Below, in pieces: positions 52,394-64,000 of a DNA stretch of 64,000 nucleotides. Each line of letters begins with the position of its first letter. Position 1 is the first letter of the stretch. This stretch comes from Botrytis cinerea B05.10. Taxonomy: Eukaryota > Ascomycota > Leotiomycetes > Helotiales > Sclerotiniaceae. The position numbers and the translations under genes are program-made. The stretch covers positions 2,356,001 through 2,420,000 of the forward strand of contig NC_037312.1 of the NCBI RefSeq assembly GCF_000143535.2, read 5' to 3'. The notes under the pieces were generated by a model. It did not search any database and was not told the origin of the DNA. It saw nothing but the letters and a program-made list of their open reading frames with translations.

Positions 52394-53766
52394 GATGTCC
52401 AATCCCGATCGATCGAAACGGAGTTATAACAACGACGACTATCGATAATCAACTTTGATGACGACGAAAACACGTATATTCATCCCATGGTCGTTTTGGC
52501 GTTTTGGTTCTCTTAAAAAGGGTAGGGAGGGGTAGAACTGCCTTAACGTGATTTTTGCGCACCCTTTCAAAAATTCTTCTGTAATCTGACCTTTCTTTCT
52601 CTTTTATTTTATGAAAAAATTGGGTGGCATTGCCATGAATTAGACTGAGGGTTGAGGCTGGATGGATGGTATTATAGATTGCTTCACATTTTCATGTCCC
52701 TCCGACAAAGAGATGAAGGCTAGGATTTGTATGTGCTTTTAACTTGCGTTCCTTCTTTCATAACTAGAATGCTCTCTGTAGCTAGTTTTAACTAGAAAAC
52801 ATCTCGTATTAGATCAAAAATAGTATAAAAATATGAGATCGCTTTCTTCTCGATCATTAATGTTTTACAATACCTTATGCTGTGAATGCTCTTGTACCCT
52901 TCTACGAAATGTAGGAGAATTCACTGGCGAAGATGGCAAAACTAATAAATAGATGCTGTAGCCTGTGGGTTTGGTGCAAGTTCTTGCCAAAGTCCCAGTC
53001 AGTGCATGCGTGCACATCATAGTTTTATCAACTAGAAGAGCAAGTCATCATCTGCTTGTGGACAAAAACAGCACTACACAAATCACTCAAGCAAAACCAT
53101 ACATACAAGTCACTAACAAGTCACTAGTAAATAAAAAGCTGTTTGCTATCTTCATTTTAATTTGAATTCAAAATATTGAGAATCTGGTTTGATGTCGAGT
53201 ATCGAACAGGGTGTTTATTCTTGGTGTCTTGTTTTCTTTTTGTCCTTTTGGATGTTGTATCTTGAAAAGTAGAGTGAAAGTTAGAGATGAGTGAAGCAAA
53301 AGAGATCTCTTCACTTCTTCATGCATGCTACGGCTTGAAGGTTCTGCTCACGCATCACAAGTAATCATCTAACGACCCCAATGAGAGTGGTGGCGCTCGA
53401 AACCTGACTGAGTCGAGGGTTGGCGATGCTGGAAGAGAAGGTTTCTTGCGGATGTAGTGCATTCAAATGGTGTATGGGTGTCTGGAGAATCTACGGTTTT
53501 ATGTGATAACTTTCGCTGGCTACTGTGTTTATGCAGTTGTTGGTAAGGTCGGGGGTTGGAGGGGCTCGAGAGGGTTTGGGGATGAACATAGTGAATGACT
53601 TCAATTCAATGGCTGCTGTATTGCAACTCTAAGAGAATGCGAAAGAGATTAGTCTTTTTTGTTAGCACTTATTTAAGGCCTACTATTTCCTGTATATTCT
53701 AGTTCGAGTCTCAACAGCACATTCTTTGCCTTATCTTGCAAATTATCATACTTGTCATCGATCACA
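52394..53766. other. Intergenic spacer after DBP2
   Basis: Contains the DBP2 3' UTR (to roughly 52.85 kb) and the upstream region of the next gene. Frames are short and carry no motif. Confidence 0.5.
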
Positions 53767-54559
53767 ATGGGTTTTGCAACTCGAATTTTGTTTGCGCGGC
53801 AAGCTCTGCTCACGCCTCAATTACACCACAATACTCAACACTGTCACCGTCTGTATAATGTTACCAACGCTCGTTTCTCACAGATTTCGCAACGATTTCC
53901 ACAGATGCGTCACCTTTCCCAAGTAGCAAATGACAACTCAGCAACCAAGTTTGAGCCACTGCCAGATCATGACCAACACTTAGTAAAGGCGATTGAGCAG
54001 ATAGTTCAAGAAGACACCGATTCTCCTGCGAAGCGTACTGGAACCGTGGCATGCTATGAGACATGTGGTCCCACCCGCTGGAACCTATTCCGACAAGCTT
54101 TTGACAAGCTGCCTATAGAGCAATGGGAGAATAAAGTGAGAGAAGGAACGGATCCGGAAAGTCTTAGGGTACTGTGGGAGTTAAGGACGTTCCAAGGAGG
54201 AGAAGATACAAGTGTTGTTGTGTTGAAGAGGTATGTTTTTTTTTTCTTGCCTCTGGTCGAATGTTTCGGCGTTTTGGAATATAAAAGCTAACTGTGGTAG
54301 GAGATTTAACGACATGCCGAAAGTGAGTGGGAATCTTTGGGTCGATGAAGAAGAAGATGATGATTCGGATGAAGACGATTCGGTCGATTCGAATTATGAA
54401 TACGGTTGGAATGATTCGGATGATGATGACGATTCGGACGACGATGACGATTCGGACGACGAGGATGATTCGGACGACGAGGATGATGAGAAGGGCACAT
54501 GCAGACGATCGGGACTATACAAACGGAGACGATGTCTTTTGTGCCTCGACCCAAAATAA
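53767..54559 (+). CDS. Putative mitochondrial protein with acidic Ser-Asp tail
   Basis: Two exons (53767-54230, 54301-54559) give 240 residues. The N-terminus has Arg and hydrophobic residues and no acidic ones (MGFATRILFARQALLTP), which fits a mitochondrial targeting sequence. The middle is a compact, probably folded region (ETCGPTRWNLFRQAFDKLP, then VLWELRTFQGGED). The tail after LWVDEEE consists of repeated DSDDDDD-type blocks, encoded by gattcggacgacgatgac-like units at 54360-54490, and ends in a short Cys/Arg-rich sequence. I do not recognise the family. The splice (AG|gtatg, then gtggtag) keeps frame and links the two halves well. The 3' end is less certain, because an extra intron in the acidic part could change the last 30 residues. 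Confidence 0.7.
54355..54492 (+). repeat. In-gene repeat encoding Asp/Ser/Glu blocks
   Basis: Degenerate 15-18-bp units (gattcggacgacgat-like) lie in the coding frame of the putative mitochondrial protein. They yield an expandable acidic tail. Confidence 0.8.
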
Positions 54560-57500
54560 TGGGATAAGTTATAGTTCCAGGGTTGAGAATAAATACCAAA
54601 TTCTACTCATAAGAAGTGAAAACATTTGAATGTAGCAAGTGAAACTAGTCTACCTAGTAGTAATAATTGACGTGTACGTCCCTTCAAGCTCGTTTGTATC
54701 TTCTCATGACCCAGCGAGCCGGTCTGTTGTTAAATCTACCAAAAAAAAAAAAAAACTATCTAGGCCGATACAATATCATACCCAAGACAAGTCGGACGAT
54801 ATCCATCAAAATCTCGGTACCGGCGAAAGAGATGCGGAGGGTCGGACATCCCTTTTCAGATTTATGATCGGCAACCAGTATTACTCTTGGCGACGAACAC
54901 AAAATCAACGTACAATCTTTGTGCCAGCTTCGCCAGCCAATACGCGGCAATTACTAATGTTTTCCACCTTGTTGTAAATTCATCTAGTGCGCCGATACTA
55001 ATTTGAAGCTTGGTTTAGCATTTGATCTTTGTGACAACTTTAATCTTATGCTTCAAATGAGTGAGTGGGCCTAGAGGGCTTCTTCGGTTCAAGAGGTGGA
55101 AGTATGGATCCGTATATGGGAATGAGAAATCCTTGACTTGACATTGGAACTTCACAGGATGAATGAACTAGCGAAGGATGTGTATAGTATAGTATAGCAA
55201 CTTTCTTTCCACGGCAATTGTCTGGTTTAGAATATAACTGCAGTGTACTTATCAATGTAACAACTTGGCTTGGGTAGTACCAGTTTCTCAACTTGTGGCG
55301 CAAGCAGATCGTTTCGGATCAATCTGCGTTACAATATGTAACCATCAAGCAAAACCCGTCCACTTCGAAATCACTGCAATATTCAATGTCGGGACCGAAT
55401 GCAACAATTGAGGTATTATTCTAATTTGCTGGTGTTCAGCTCCTTCATGTACTCACTTTTTAGTATCAAATATAGAAATACCCAACTGCGCCGTCGCCAC
55501 AAGCGACCAATCATTTCGCATCCGACGGCCCGCCTCGCATGATATGAGATGAACTTCGGGACCGACAAGATGTCGATATGCAACAAATCTTTTGAAAGAA
55601 ATTGACCATTGGCTGATATTGGTGCTATAACTATTGCTATGCGAAGAAAGTATGGTTCTAGATGCTTCGTTCGACTCGGGCAACCAGATGGTAATATATG
55701 GAGCATGTCCTCATCATGGAAGCCAAAGGGGAATGCTTGTCGCCAGTGCTGACAGCATTCTAGATACAGTCTCTAATAGTTCATGCTACATTTTCCTCGG
55801 AATCAGAGGATATGTGGCTTTTCTGGCGCTGGTTTCTTCCTCGTTGTTTCTCATTCCGTTAATCCGATATAAACTTTCATACTGTTGCACAAATGCTGGA
55901 AAGGGGGCTTAACGACATTCGCCCACCTTTGAGATTGAATACCATGTTGACAACTACTCATAAGACAACGCCAACAATACAGAGGATATATTCTTGCAAG
56001 CTTAGCAATGCAGCGGCGAGAAGATTGCTAAGCCGTGGTTATTTGTGTTACTGATGTTAAAACTCGAACACCTCGGGGGGGCTTCAAACGCATACATTAT
56101 GTGACACAAGATCTTACAAAGCATATCATCAAGACATTGCATATTGTGAACTTCAGACGATTCTCTCATATCTCACTATTGAATCTGGATTTAGCACTCC
56201 TCATTCCCGTTATGTTTTGCTTTCAGTCTCTTCTCTCACAGCAATACTATGCCACCCACTACCGCCGCAAGTAGATTCATGGACCAATGGGAAATTCAAA
56301 CCCAGCAGTATTCCTCCAGTTTTCGTCCATACACCCTTTAACTCCTTACATAGATTCATTACAGATCAAACAATGGGGTTTTCGGTCTTGAATCCAACCC
56401 ATTCATTAATGAAACAAATGTCGAGAGTCGAGGAGCACTCCGGTAGTCTATGCTCTCACTGTCGTTGCGAGCCGATGCTCTTTCCAACCTTGGTTAATGA
56501 ACGTTTGGTCTCAACAGTCTATACGGAGGAGTACAAATTGAATAGGCTCATTCTATTTTCTGGCATGATCGTCCTCACTTTTATAAAATCCGAATTCTCC
56601 GTAGACAAGAGCAGTATACATGTTCCCCCCACACGTGGTTCGGATATACCGGCGAGCAAAATACTCCGAGTCGATTTATCTGGGCGGGTCAGCTAGCTAA
56701 ACGTACAAAATCATTCATTATTTAGCATGGGCAGGTCTAGAAAAATCCTTCCATCGAGGGGTCTCCAGGTGAACGAAAAAACCCGGACATTTAAAAAGTT
56801 CTCTCTTTCAAAATTATACATCAAATCAATTCATCAATTTTTCAATCTCCAAAAACAAAATTAGCAATAGGAAGATCTTCAATTCTGTATGTATTGAGAA
56901 TTTTTATTATTTGATTTACTGTTGATGATATTATATAGTATTGAAGTATAAGTAGTTTTAATAGTGATCTAAATTTCGGTGATTTGGTGTACGGTTTTTT
57001 TCATTCACGTGAAGGGGGTGAGCTCGTTAACTTTTTATCTCACATTCCTCATAACTGATACCCCTCAATTCCTACCTCGTAATCCACCTTTACTTCAAAA
57101 AGATGTGACCCACCGCCATCACCAATTCCCTAGCACATCCAAGCACGGTATTCTTGACACGAAAAAGAACAAGCCACAACAATCTAGAATTATCGTTTCG
57201 ACTCCTATGTACTCTGTCTTTGTTGGAACTTTTCCGCTTCGCCTTTTCTCTTGGCGTTCCTCAAACCCAATTCATCTCTCCAAAAAAGCAAAAAGAAAAG
57301 AAACATACAACAGTGGGGATTCGCTGGTGGTCACCCACCCAACTACTAATCCACCGATCTGAAGCTTGTGTATGGCAGAGCGGACGGGATGCCCAATTCT
57401 CTTCAGTCTATGGTCGTATGTGTCAGAAATTGATGTATCTAAATGCTTATATCAACAAAAAATTGCACCTCATCCAGCAATTATTTGGAACCCAAATCAT

Positions 57501-59740
57501 ACTCTTTTCCCTAACCTTCCTCCAATTCTTTCGTATGACCAAGCTGCATAGCAAAAGTCTATACAAATAATCCCATTCCTTAAGCACCTTGTTGAATGTC
57601 TGCTTCTTATAAATCACCCTCATTACATCACCCCTTCTTCAGTTGTGATAGCTAATCATGAGATCTCTGATTTGTAGGTCAAATTAACTTTGCAGCGTTT
57701 CCAATTTCATGGCCAGCATCTCCAGTTATTCACCAATGCATGGGGCGATGTTGCCTCGTGCGCGCGAATAGTACTCGGAGGGTTTAACATACCGCATGGT
57801 TTCAAGACGGGGGATCTGGATTCCGGTCAATTTCCAGAAAGCTTCGCTGCGCGCCTGACATGTTGCCTCGCCCTCATATACCGATGCCCAGGTTGATAGA
57901 TCAGCGAGAGCTTGTGACACATATGAGCTACTGAAGTGCCCCATGAGTAGATTTTCCAACAACTAGAATACGTTTCTTAAAATTGTGTGGAGCTGTATCA
58001 AAGTTCGAAAGCATAGAATGCCAAATATTGGCTTCTGCTTCTGATTCTCTTTGCTTCTATCCTGACAAACGAGCTAAGCCGTCGACAATCTTGGTGACAA
58101 TTGCTCAACATTAAGGAGAAACTTCTGAGCCGAGCTCCTCGATGAATTTGCATGATCTGAGCTGCATTGACAAAACTCTTTCCCAAGCGAGAGAACATGC
58201 GTATATCATCCGATGAGAGATATCAAACTCTGACTCTACTTGATGTCTTCTCCTTAAGCTGAGGAGTGAGATCACTATTTGACGTCTACGCGCTGACATC
58301 ATCCTAAAAGCTTCCACTCACGCCAACGCTTTGTACAATTTCCCTGGTATCTCCCAGCTCATTATTGGTTTGTTTTTGGAATGGTGCCAGTATCAAACTA
58401 CCAACCAAAATGGTATAGGCCCCCCAAGAGCAAGCATATCCACGTCTTCCTTCACCTCTAAAGCCTATGATAGTATCAACATTGTGAAGAGCAAGTATCA
58501 TTACCTTCTCGCTCAGCGTTAATTGGCCGCGCAACCACCCTGCGGACACGGTTAGGAAAGCCATGACTTATAAGGATGGGAATATATTTGACGCTTTGAA
58601 TGGGTTCAGCGTCAGACGTGGAGACGATTGCCGTGCGATGGGCAATGGACAATGAGATACATATAATAAATTGCTATTTCTTCGTCATTAAATTGTAAGA
58701 TGTGTTGATGTATGTCATTAGTGGTGTACTGAATGCAGCTTGAGAGAGTATCCTAGCTTACACATTTAGTGGAATAGTATCATGGAGTATTTGAAAGCCT
58801 ATAAAGATCTAGCCATATGAAGAAGCATCGCATAACGAAAATTCTCAATGTAGAACTAGACCCAGTGTTACAAGTGTGCTTGTTTTACTTCCCTTTAATC
58901 TAATGCCAATGAGCCAGGTGGATATCTGATCAGTCCTAGTCCGACTGGGTAGCTTTGATGATCATCGAGCTTTCAAAGCTGGCAAAAGCACAACTGAATC
59001 CAGAACTGCTGTTTGAAATGCAGGATTGAACTAGAAATCCATTGGATACGGTAAATGTCAATCAATGCGCGGAAGGTTGCTTCCTTCGAGCCTCTACTGT
59101 CGATGTCGAGGCGGTGTGTCATGGATAGCCGCAGAGCTCACTCATCCGTCGATCTGCATTAGAAAACTTCAAAGAATAAGGTCAATGGTGTATACATAGC
59201 ATTCATATTGAAGTAAAAAAAATCGCATGAAGCAAGCGGCTGTAATTTTTTCCCAAGATCTGTTTGATAAAATTCACCTGACACCATAGGGAACGAAAAC
59301 ATGCACACACCTATATATATATATATATATATATATAAAGGCAAACTAAGTACATAGGGTATCAATCCATATATCCATCAACCATCTTGATTAAAGAGAA
59401 AAGAAAGCCCTGGGGTATATTAGAAATGGTATAGCATGCACGCTCCTGCACACATTTCAAAACATAACAAAGGGTCGAACTATGTCAGACCCATTAAATC
59501 CCTTTTCCACAGCGAGTCAAGCAATCGAAGTATTGTGGCGTTGGTATCAACATAGACTCCCGACCACCTATCTCAACCTCATCTCGTAATGTGGGGAGAA
59601 CTTCATGTAACTGCAAATGCGATTGTCCTAGCATTTTGTTTCGTGAACATCGTATCGTACAGGAATAATTAAAAGAAGATCCGAAATCTTCGTATTATAC
59701 ATAGCTAATTCGAATATAGTTAATTATAATAAAATTATGT
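54560..59740. other. Intergenic region, possible gene relics only
   Basis: Five kilobases without a supportable gene. Frames at 55416-55706 (minus), 55634-55912 (plus), 56217-56696 (plus, 159 codons) and 57726-58564 (minus, in pieces) are uncertain. The last set has some protein-like character (GYACSWGAYTILVGSLILAP on minus near 58400) but is interrupted by stops. A TA microsatellite lies at 59312-59337. Confidence 0.45.
59312..59337. repeat. TA dinucleotide microsatellite
   Basis: Thirteen copies of ta. Confidence 0.95.
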
Positions 59741-61776
59741 TTATGTCGATCCTGTTGTTCCTGTATATCCGATGATTTCTCGGTCATCATCAACTAATCT
59801 ACCGTATCTTCATAGATATTAGCACTGTGCCCGAATAGAAATGTAGAAGAGAATGGAACTTACTCAAGCATTAATCTGAAGAACCACACTTCCAGGTCTT
59901 CGTTCCTAAGCACATGATCTGCCCAATCTCTTCCCTGGAGGGCAATTCGTTCTGCTTCTTTCCTCCCAACATCCTCTCCTGCAAACCATCGTACTGACTC
60001 AACCCATTCATCGCCTCTTAAGCTTAATGGAATATAATGCACCCAAGGCTTCAGCCATTCCTCGTGCCATTCTCTGAAGACAGCCATTTTATATACGAGA
60101 CTTTTACTTTTCAAGAAAGCGTAAAATCGTCCACTGAAAGCATTTCCATCCATATCAAGTAGATACTTGTATTTCCATGCATCTTGTTGCTTCGCCGCCT
60201 CCTTAACATCAAAGAAATTCTTTTGGGCTTCGCAATCCCCAGGGTCGCATTGTCCAACGTGAGAGAAAAAGATGTCAAAAATTTCCTTGTAATCGCTTCG
60301 TGGTACACTCTTCACTTGCCAATCTTCCTTTGTCTCTTCACCTCGATTGACCAAAATCTTTGCTTGATCACCAGCGTTGACTTTTTGTACCACTTTTTGT
60401 CTGTGCTGCCGTCTCCAGCCACCATCTCGACTAAACCCTCCGGTTGTCGAACCCCTCCAGTATATTTTGTCTTTCTTATCCTTCCATGCCTTGTCTTCAG
60501 CTTCCTCGTATGGTACCTTGCCATACCAGTACCAAGGAGATGGATATAATATATCGGAGAACGACGAGATCTTTGATTGCGAGAAAATTGGGAATAAGTC
60601 ATGCACAATGTTAAAGGCGTTGGGACGGTCGAAAAACCCGAAGGATTCGCTAAAAGAAGGGGATTGGCAAATATCTGAGAACGCAGTTTGGTTATACACA
60701 AATCCCAGCTCCGTCACGGCATAACTACCGTAATTGTCCTCTTTCAGTCCATCGTTGAGACCTCTGGCGGCACTATCTGGAGGGCAAGACATCCTTGAAT
60801 GGGTCCAAGTTGGCTGATGAGAAAAAACGTTGAATCGCGTAGTCTTTACTTCCGGCACTCGTAGGCCATCGCTAGTGATATCAATCGGTCTAGGCGACCA
60901 TGAGTTTCTGGGGGCTTCAACAGAATTTGCATTCGGCATATTCTGATCTTTTGCAACATGTACTAGCCGCGCCAAATCTTCATATGGCACAACCACACGA
61001 GGTTCATCGTGAATGTTGAAGCAGAGATCCATGTCAGGGAGGTACTTCAAAAATGGCTTCATCATTCCTACCGTAGCGTCTTGTTGCCATTGGTTTCCTC
61101 CCTCAATCTTTGTAACTTTACCTCCTCTGATCAACAACCCTATGAGATTATTGGGAAAGCCCAATGCCTCCCGTGCTCTCCCCCTTATTGTTTCTGGTTT
61201 CAACCCCCAAAACGGTGTTAAGGATGTGTGGATGTTGTCATATTCGTCGATCAGTTTTACACCTTTTGACTTTGCGAAATTATACCATTTGTCGAAATTA
61301 GGGGGCGGAGGTATTCCATATCGCTTTCTATATTCTGCCACAGCTTCCTCCAATGTCTTCGATTGTTTCGCTTTTGTATTCTCGAAAGCCTGCTCGTTAT
61401 CTTTGATTAATTGATAGATTGGATGCGAAGGACCGATATGATATGAGGCCTCCTGCGGTTTCTTGACATCATCAAAGGAAGTAGGTATTCGATTAGGTAT
61501 GCTTGGCTGTTTCGGTTTCTGATTAGAGGACGGGAAAGAAGTCGAATGGTATGGAAAGGGCGCTCGCAGGTAGAATATCGAGAAGGTAGCCAAAGTAAGA
61601 ATGCTAATCAGCAGTAGAAATTGGCGAGACTTCATTTTCCGCCGCGTCTTCATTATCATTGCGCTGAGAGAAGGTCTGCTTGTCTCATCATGTCCATCGA
61701 ATGGAACAAAGTGCACTTGTTCAATGCGCTGTTGGAACGCCGCACTTGAGCTCCTACGACGAGTTTGTCCAGCCAT
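59741..61776 (-). CDS. Family 90 glycosyltransferase (CAP10-like), type II membrane protein
   Basis: Two exons (61776-59864 and 59798-59741, intron 65 nt) give 656 residues. Residues 1-52 are a short cytosolic basic region. One span follows (about 53-70, FLLLISILTLATFSIFYL), then a stem and a large lumenal domain. Conserved GT90/CAP10-type blocks are seen: YWRGSTTGGFSRDG, then the nucleotide-sugar site LLDMDGNAFSGRF followed by LKSKSLVYK. Cys pairs occur in GQCDPGDCEAQ. Fungal relatives such as cryptococcal Cap10/Cap59-region and Cxt1-type enzymes add xylose or related sugars in the Golgi. Donor and acceptor here are unknown. The tiny last exon (LVDDDREIIGYTG...) restores the usual C-terminus; without splicing the frame stops one codon after the donor site. 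The ATG at 61776 (MAGQTRRR) is the first real Met; the frame upstream has none. Confidence 0.9.
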
Positions 61777-63076
61777 CGTAACGGTTGGGCCAGAAGCAGA
61801 CTCTTTGTACAATTTACTGCAACTTTCGGGTGCTTGTGAGACCCCCTTGTTCTTTGGATAATTGTTAATTTATCCTTGCACAACGAATGCGGCCTTCCTG
61901 CCGACTTTGGAATATAGGGATCGAGACGCGCATTCGAGTGGAGTGGATAAAGTCGTATGCAACCGTGATGAAAACAAAAGGGAAGTACAGTATAAAATAC
62001 GACTGTTTGTAGCGTGCGTGTGAGTGGCGACGAATTGAAAATTTCGCAGGATCTTGTTTCTCTTCGTTGGCTGGAGTGAATTGCTGGTGATTTACGAGTA
62101 TTTTCTTGTAATACTTTCGTCCCAGAGTTGCTGGTTGTAGTGGGGATTCCTTCCGATGTTCTGGCCACAACCACAATGCTACCATATGGACCATACTCGA
62201 AGCTCCCACTGGGTGAATAATCCCGAACCAATGTTCCATCCATCCTTCCATTTCTTGACAAAAGTTATGTTAATCTCACCATATTATACAATCAATAGTA
62301 CTCCTTTTTCGTGTTATGAACGATTGTGCAAAAGGAGTTGTGTCTGAGCGAATCTGATCCAACGAACCTTGGAAGTATTTTGTTGTGGTTCTACCGGGAG
62401 TCAAGGACGCTTGAAATTAAGTGTAATTCATTCTGGGGTGTAGTAAAGTAAGCCGTGATATGGCGTGACACATTCCTTCATCCATCCTTCTCTGTCTCGA
62501 TGTATTTTCCAAGAGTTTGTATGCATACCTAGTAGATAAGAATGTCTTCGGTGTCTAAGCCCCCCCCAAAGCGTAGGATAAGGGTAACATTGATGTTTAC
62601 GCCACGAATATGTATCTTGAGTCGACACATTCAGGAGTTTTCGTAGACTCTACAACATATTTGCTCAATGCCAATGTAACATAACATAACATACGGGGTA
62701 AACTACCGTAAGCTGACAGTAGCGCTATACGCGCGCCTTAGATTATACCGCTAGAATTGTCTGTTGCTTAATCGAATGGAGTAACTTCGCCAATGCGAAG
62801 TATCGTTTATATAGATCCAGCTACAACATCATGAAAACCAACACACATCACTTTGTACGATTTGAGAACAAAAATTATGGAATCATGAAATTAAATTGAC
62901 TTTTGGTAATAGACCTATCTATTCTTCAAATGAAGAATTCGAAACATGCGTAAAGCAAGAACGAAATGGGTATATTCAGCGACCTGTTCTAGATATTACT
63001 CCAACCCCGGAAGCTGGGGACCCTAGATGGCTATATTTCTCATGATAATTTGTATTCCTTTATTGGTATTTTTCGT
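61777..63076. other. Spacer between GT90 and RPS22
   Basis: Contains the GT90 leader (about 61.78-62.3 kb on minus) and the RPS22 3' flank. A 128-codon minus-strand frame at 61865-62251 starts with an ATG but has no recognisable domain and lies within the likely leader. Confidence 0.5.
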
Positions 63077-63711
63077 CTAGTAGAAGAAACCGAGGACCTT
63101 TCCGGCAACGTGCTTGCGTCTAGCCTCCTCGTGGTCCATGATACCAGCAGAGGTGGTGAGGACGATGTGTCCGAATTGACGGGATGGCAAAAGCTTGACA
63201 ACCCACTTCTCGAAATCCTCAATCTTGACGTTGTATCTTGGGGAGATAACACCGGTCTTGTTAAGACTGTACCAGAATTAGTAATATGTTCTCAATAGTG
63301 GGATAATAGTTTCTGCTTACCGGCCGTTCAATTGAACGACGACCTTTCCGGAACGGTGGTCATCAACCTCCTCGAACTCTCCAATGTAGCCTACAGAGAG
63401 ATATTAGTATGTTGCGAAAGATTAAACATATAACTTCATAAATAATAATCAGAGAACGTGTAAGATCCGCGCAGTTTGATATATCGGCAACTTAAAGGAC
63501 TTTGATCGTGTGGAGTTGAGATCATTATCTAGTTATCATGCCGAATGAAGGAAAAAGAAGAAATATTTGTCGACATACCGTGCTTTTGCATGACACCGAG
63601 GAACTTGACGATGACCTTGGAGGATGGGCGGATGAGAACTTGACGCTTTCCGGCCTTCTCAGCGTTGTTGATGGCGTTGAGCGCATCGTTGAGGACTGAA
63701 GTCTTAACCAT
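63077..63711 (-). CDS. RPS22: 40S ribosomal protein uS8 (S22/S15a)
   Basis: Three exons (63711-63579, 63390-63321, 63266-63077) join in frame to exactly 130 residues, the usual length of eukaryotic uS8. The sequence starts [19 protein letters not shown] and carries [50 protein letters not shown] and the C-terminal VLGFFY. It is part of the small subunit, binds 18S rRNA in the central domain and is cytosolic. Introns are 188 and 54 nt; the longer first intron is common in fungal ribosomal protein genes. Identity is certain from full-length family conservation. Confidence 0.97.
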
Positions 63712-64000
63712 TTTGACGGATAGAGATTCTCAAATAATCTGCTTGATCAAAGATGAGGTATCTGCGGGGTCGATATGTTAGCCTTCAAGATTTCTTAAGC
63801 ATAAAGAGTGCCCTCATGATTGACAAGAGGGTTCTAAAGCTCGTGTCGAATGATAGAGTGAGTAGTGTCGACATCTTTCAACTGCTATGAATTCATGGTG
63901 ACAATCGATATAGGCCGAAGCTTATCGATTATCGAAACCAAAGAATACCACAATTACAATTGAGTAGATGATCGATTTGCTCCTCTTTGTCAATCATGAA
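63712..64000 (-). promoter_or_regulatory. RPS22 upstream region
   Basis: The 289 bp to the window edge are the leader and promoter side of RPS22. No other gene is visible. Confidence 0.4.

Noticed and set aside
56217..56696. A 159-codon plus-strand frame
   Set aside because: The stretch is open but has no recognisable domain, no splice context and no signal or membrane pattern. It is too weak to call.

Overview
This window looks like nuclear DNA from a filamentous ascomycete. The genes are split by many short introns (mostly 46-70 nt, GT..AG, with CTAAC/CTAAT-like branch sites), 5' leaders are C/T-rich, and the protein set is that of Pezizomycotina. Gene content and the large low-complexity intergenic spaces fit a leotiomycete, probably Helotiales/Sclerotiniaceae (Botrytis/Sclerotinia type). 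That placement is inferred from memory of these families and was not tested by alignment. I see no tRNA, rRNA, CRISPR array or intact transposon.

Layout. 1-16 kb is almost gene-free. It holds the C-terminal end of a single-pass membrane protein cut by the left edge (minus strand), two weak hydrophobic minus-strand coding candidates near 2.5 kb and 10.1 kb, and then the long pyrimidine-rich leader of CON7. CON7 (C2H2 transcription factor, plus strand, four exons) lies at 16.2-18.1 kb. A repeat-rich desert follows at 18.1-25.6 kb, including a roughly 27-copy 8-bp tandem array at 20.47-20.69 kb. A complete Puf3-type Pumilio gene (minus strand, five exons) covers 25.6-28.7 kb. From 28.7 to 38.4 kb I find no supportable gene. 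A conserved-looking single-pass membrane protein with a PY-like tail is at 38.4-39.0 kb, and 39.0-45.1 kb is again G-rich low-complexity DNA.

The right third is ordinary gene-dense fungal DNA: a DOMON plus cytochrome b561 redox membrane protein (45.1-46.5 kb) that appears broken by a one-base frameshift; a bifunctional THI20-type thiamine enzyme with 12 exons (46.9-49.2 kb); the DEAD-box helicase DBP2 with a 439-nt intron inside the helicase core (49.7-52.4 kb); a putative mitochondrial protein with a Ser-Asp-rich acidic tail (53.8-54.6 kb); a quiet 5-kb stretch; a family 90 glycosyltransferase (minus, 59.7-61.8 kb); and ribosomal protein uS8/RPS22 (minus, 63.1-63.7 kb).

The genes do not form a pathway cluster. 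They look like housekeeping and regulatory neighbours. The most unusual features are three regulatory or membrane genes (CON7, PUF3, the PY-tail protein) each isolated by many kilobases and bracketed by strand-asymmetric DNA (C/T-rich upstream, G-rich downstream on the coding strand); the long DBP2 intron at a place known for autoregulation in yeast; and the frameshift in the b561 gene.
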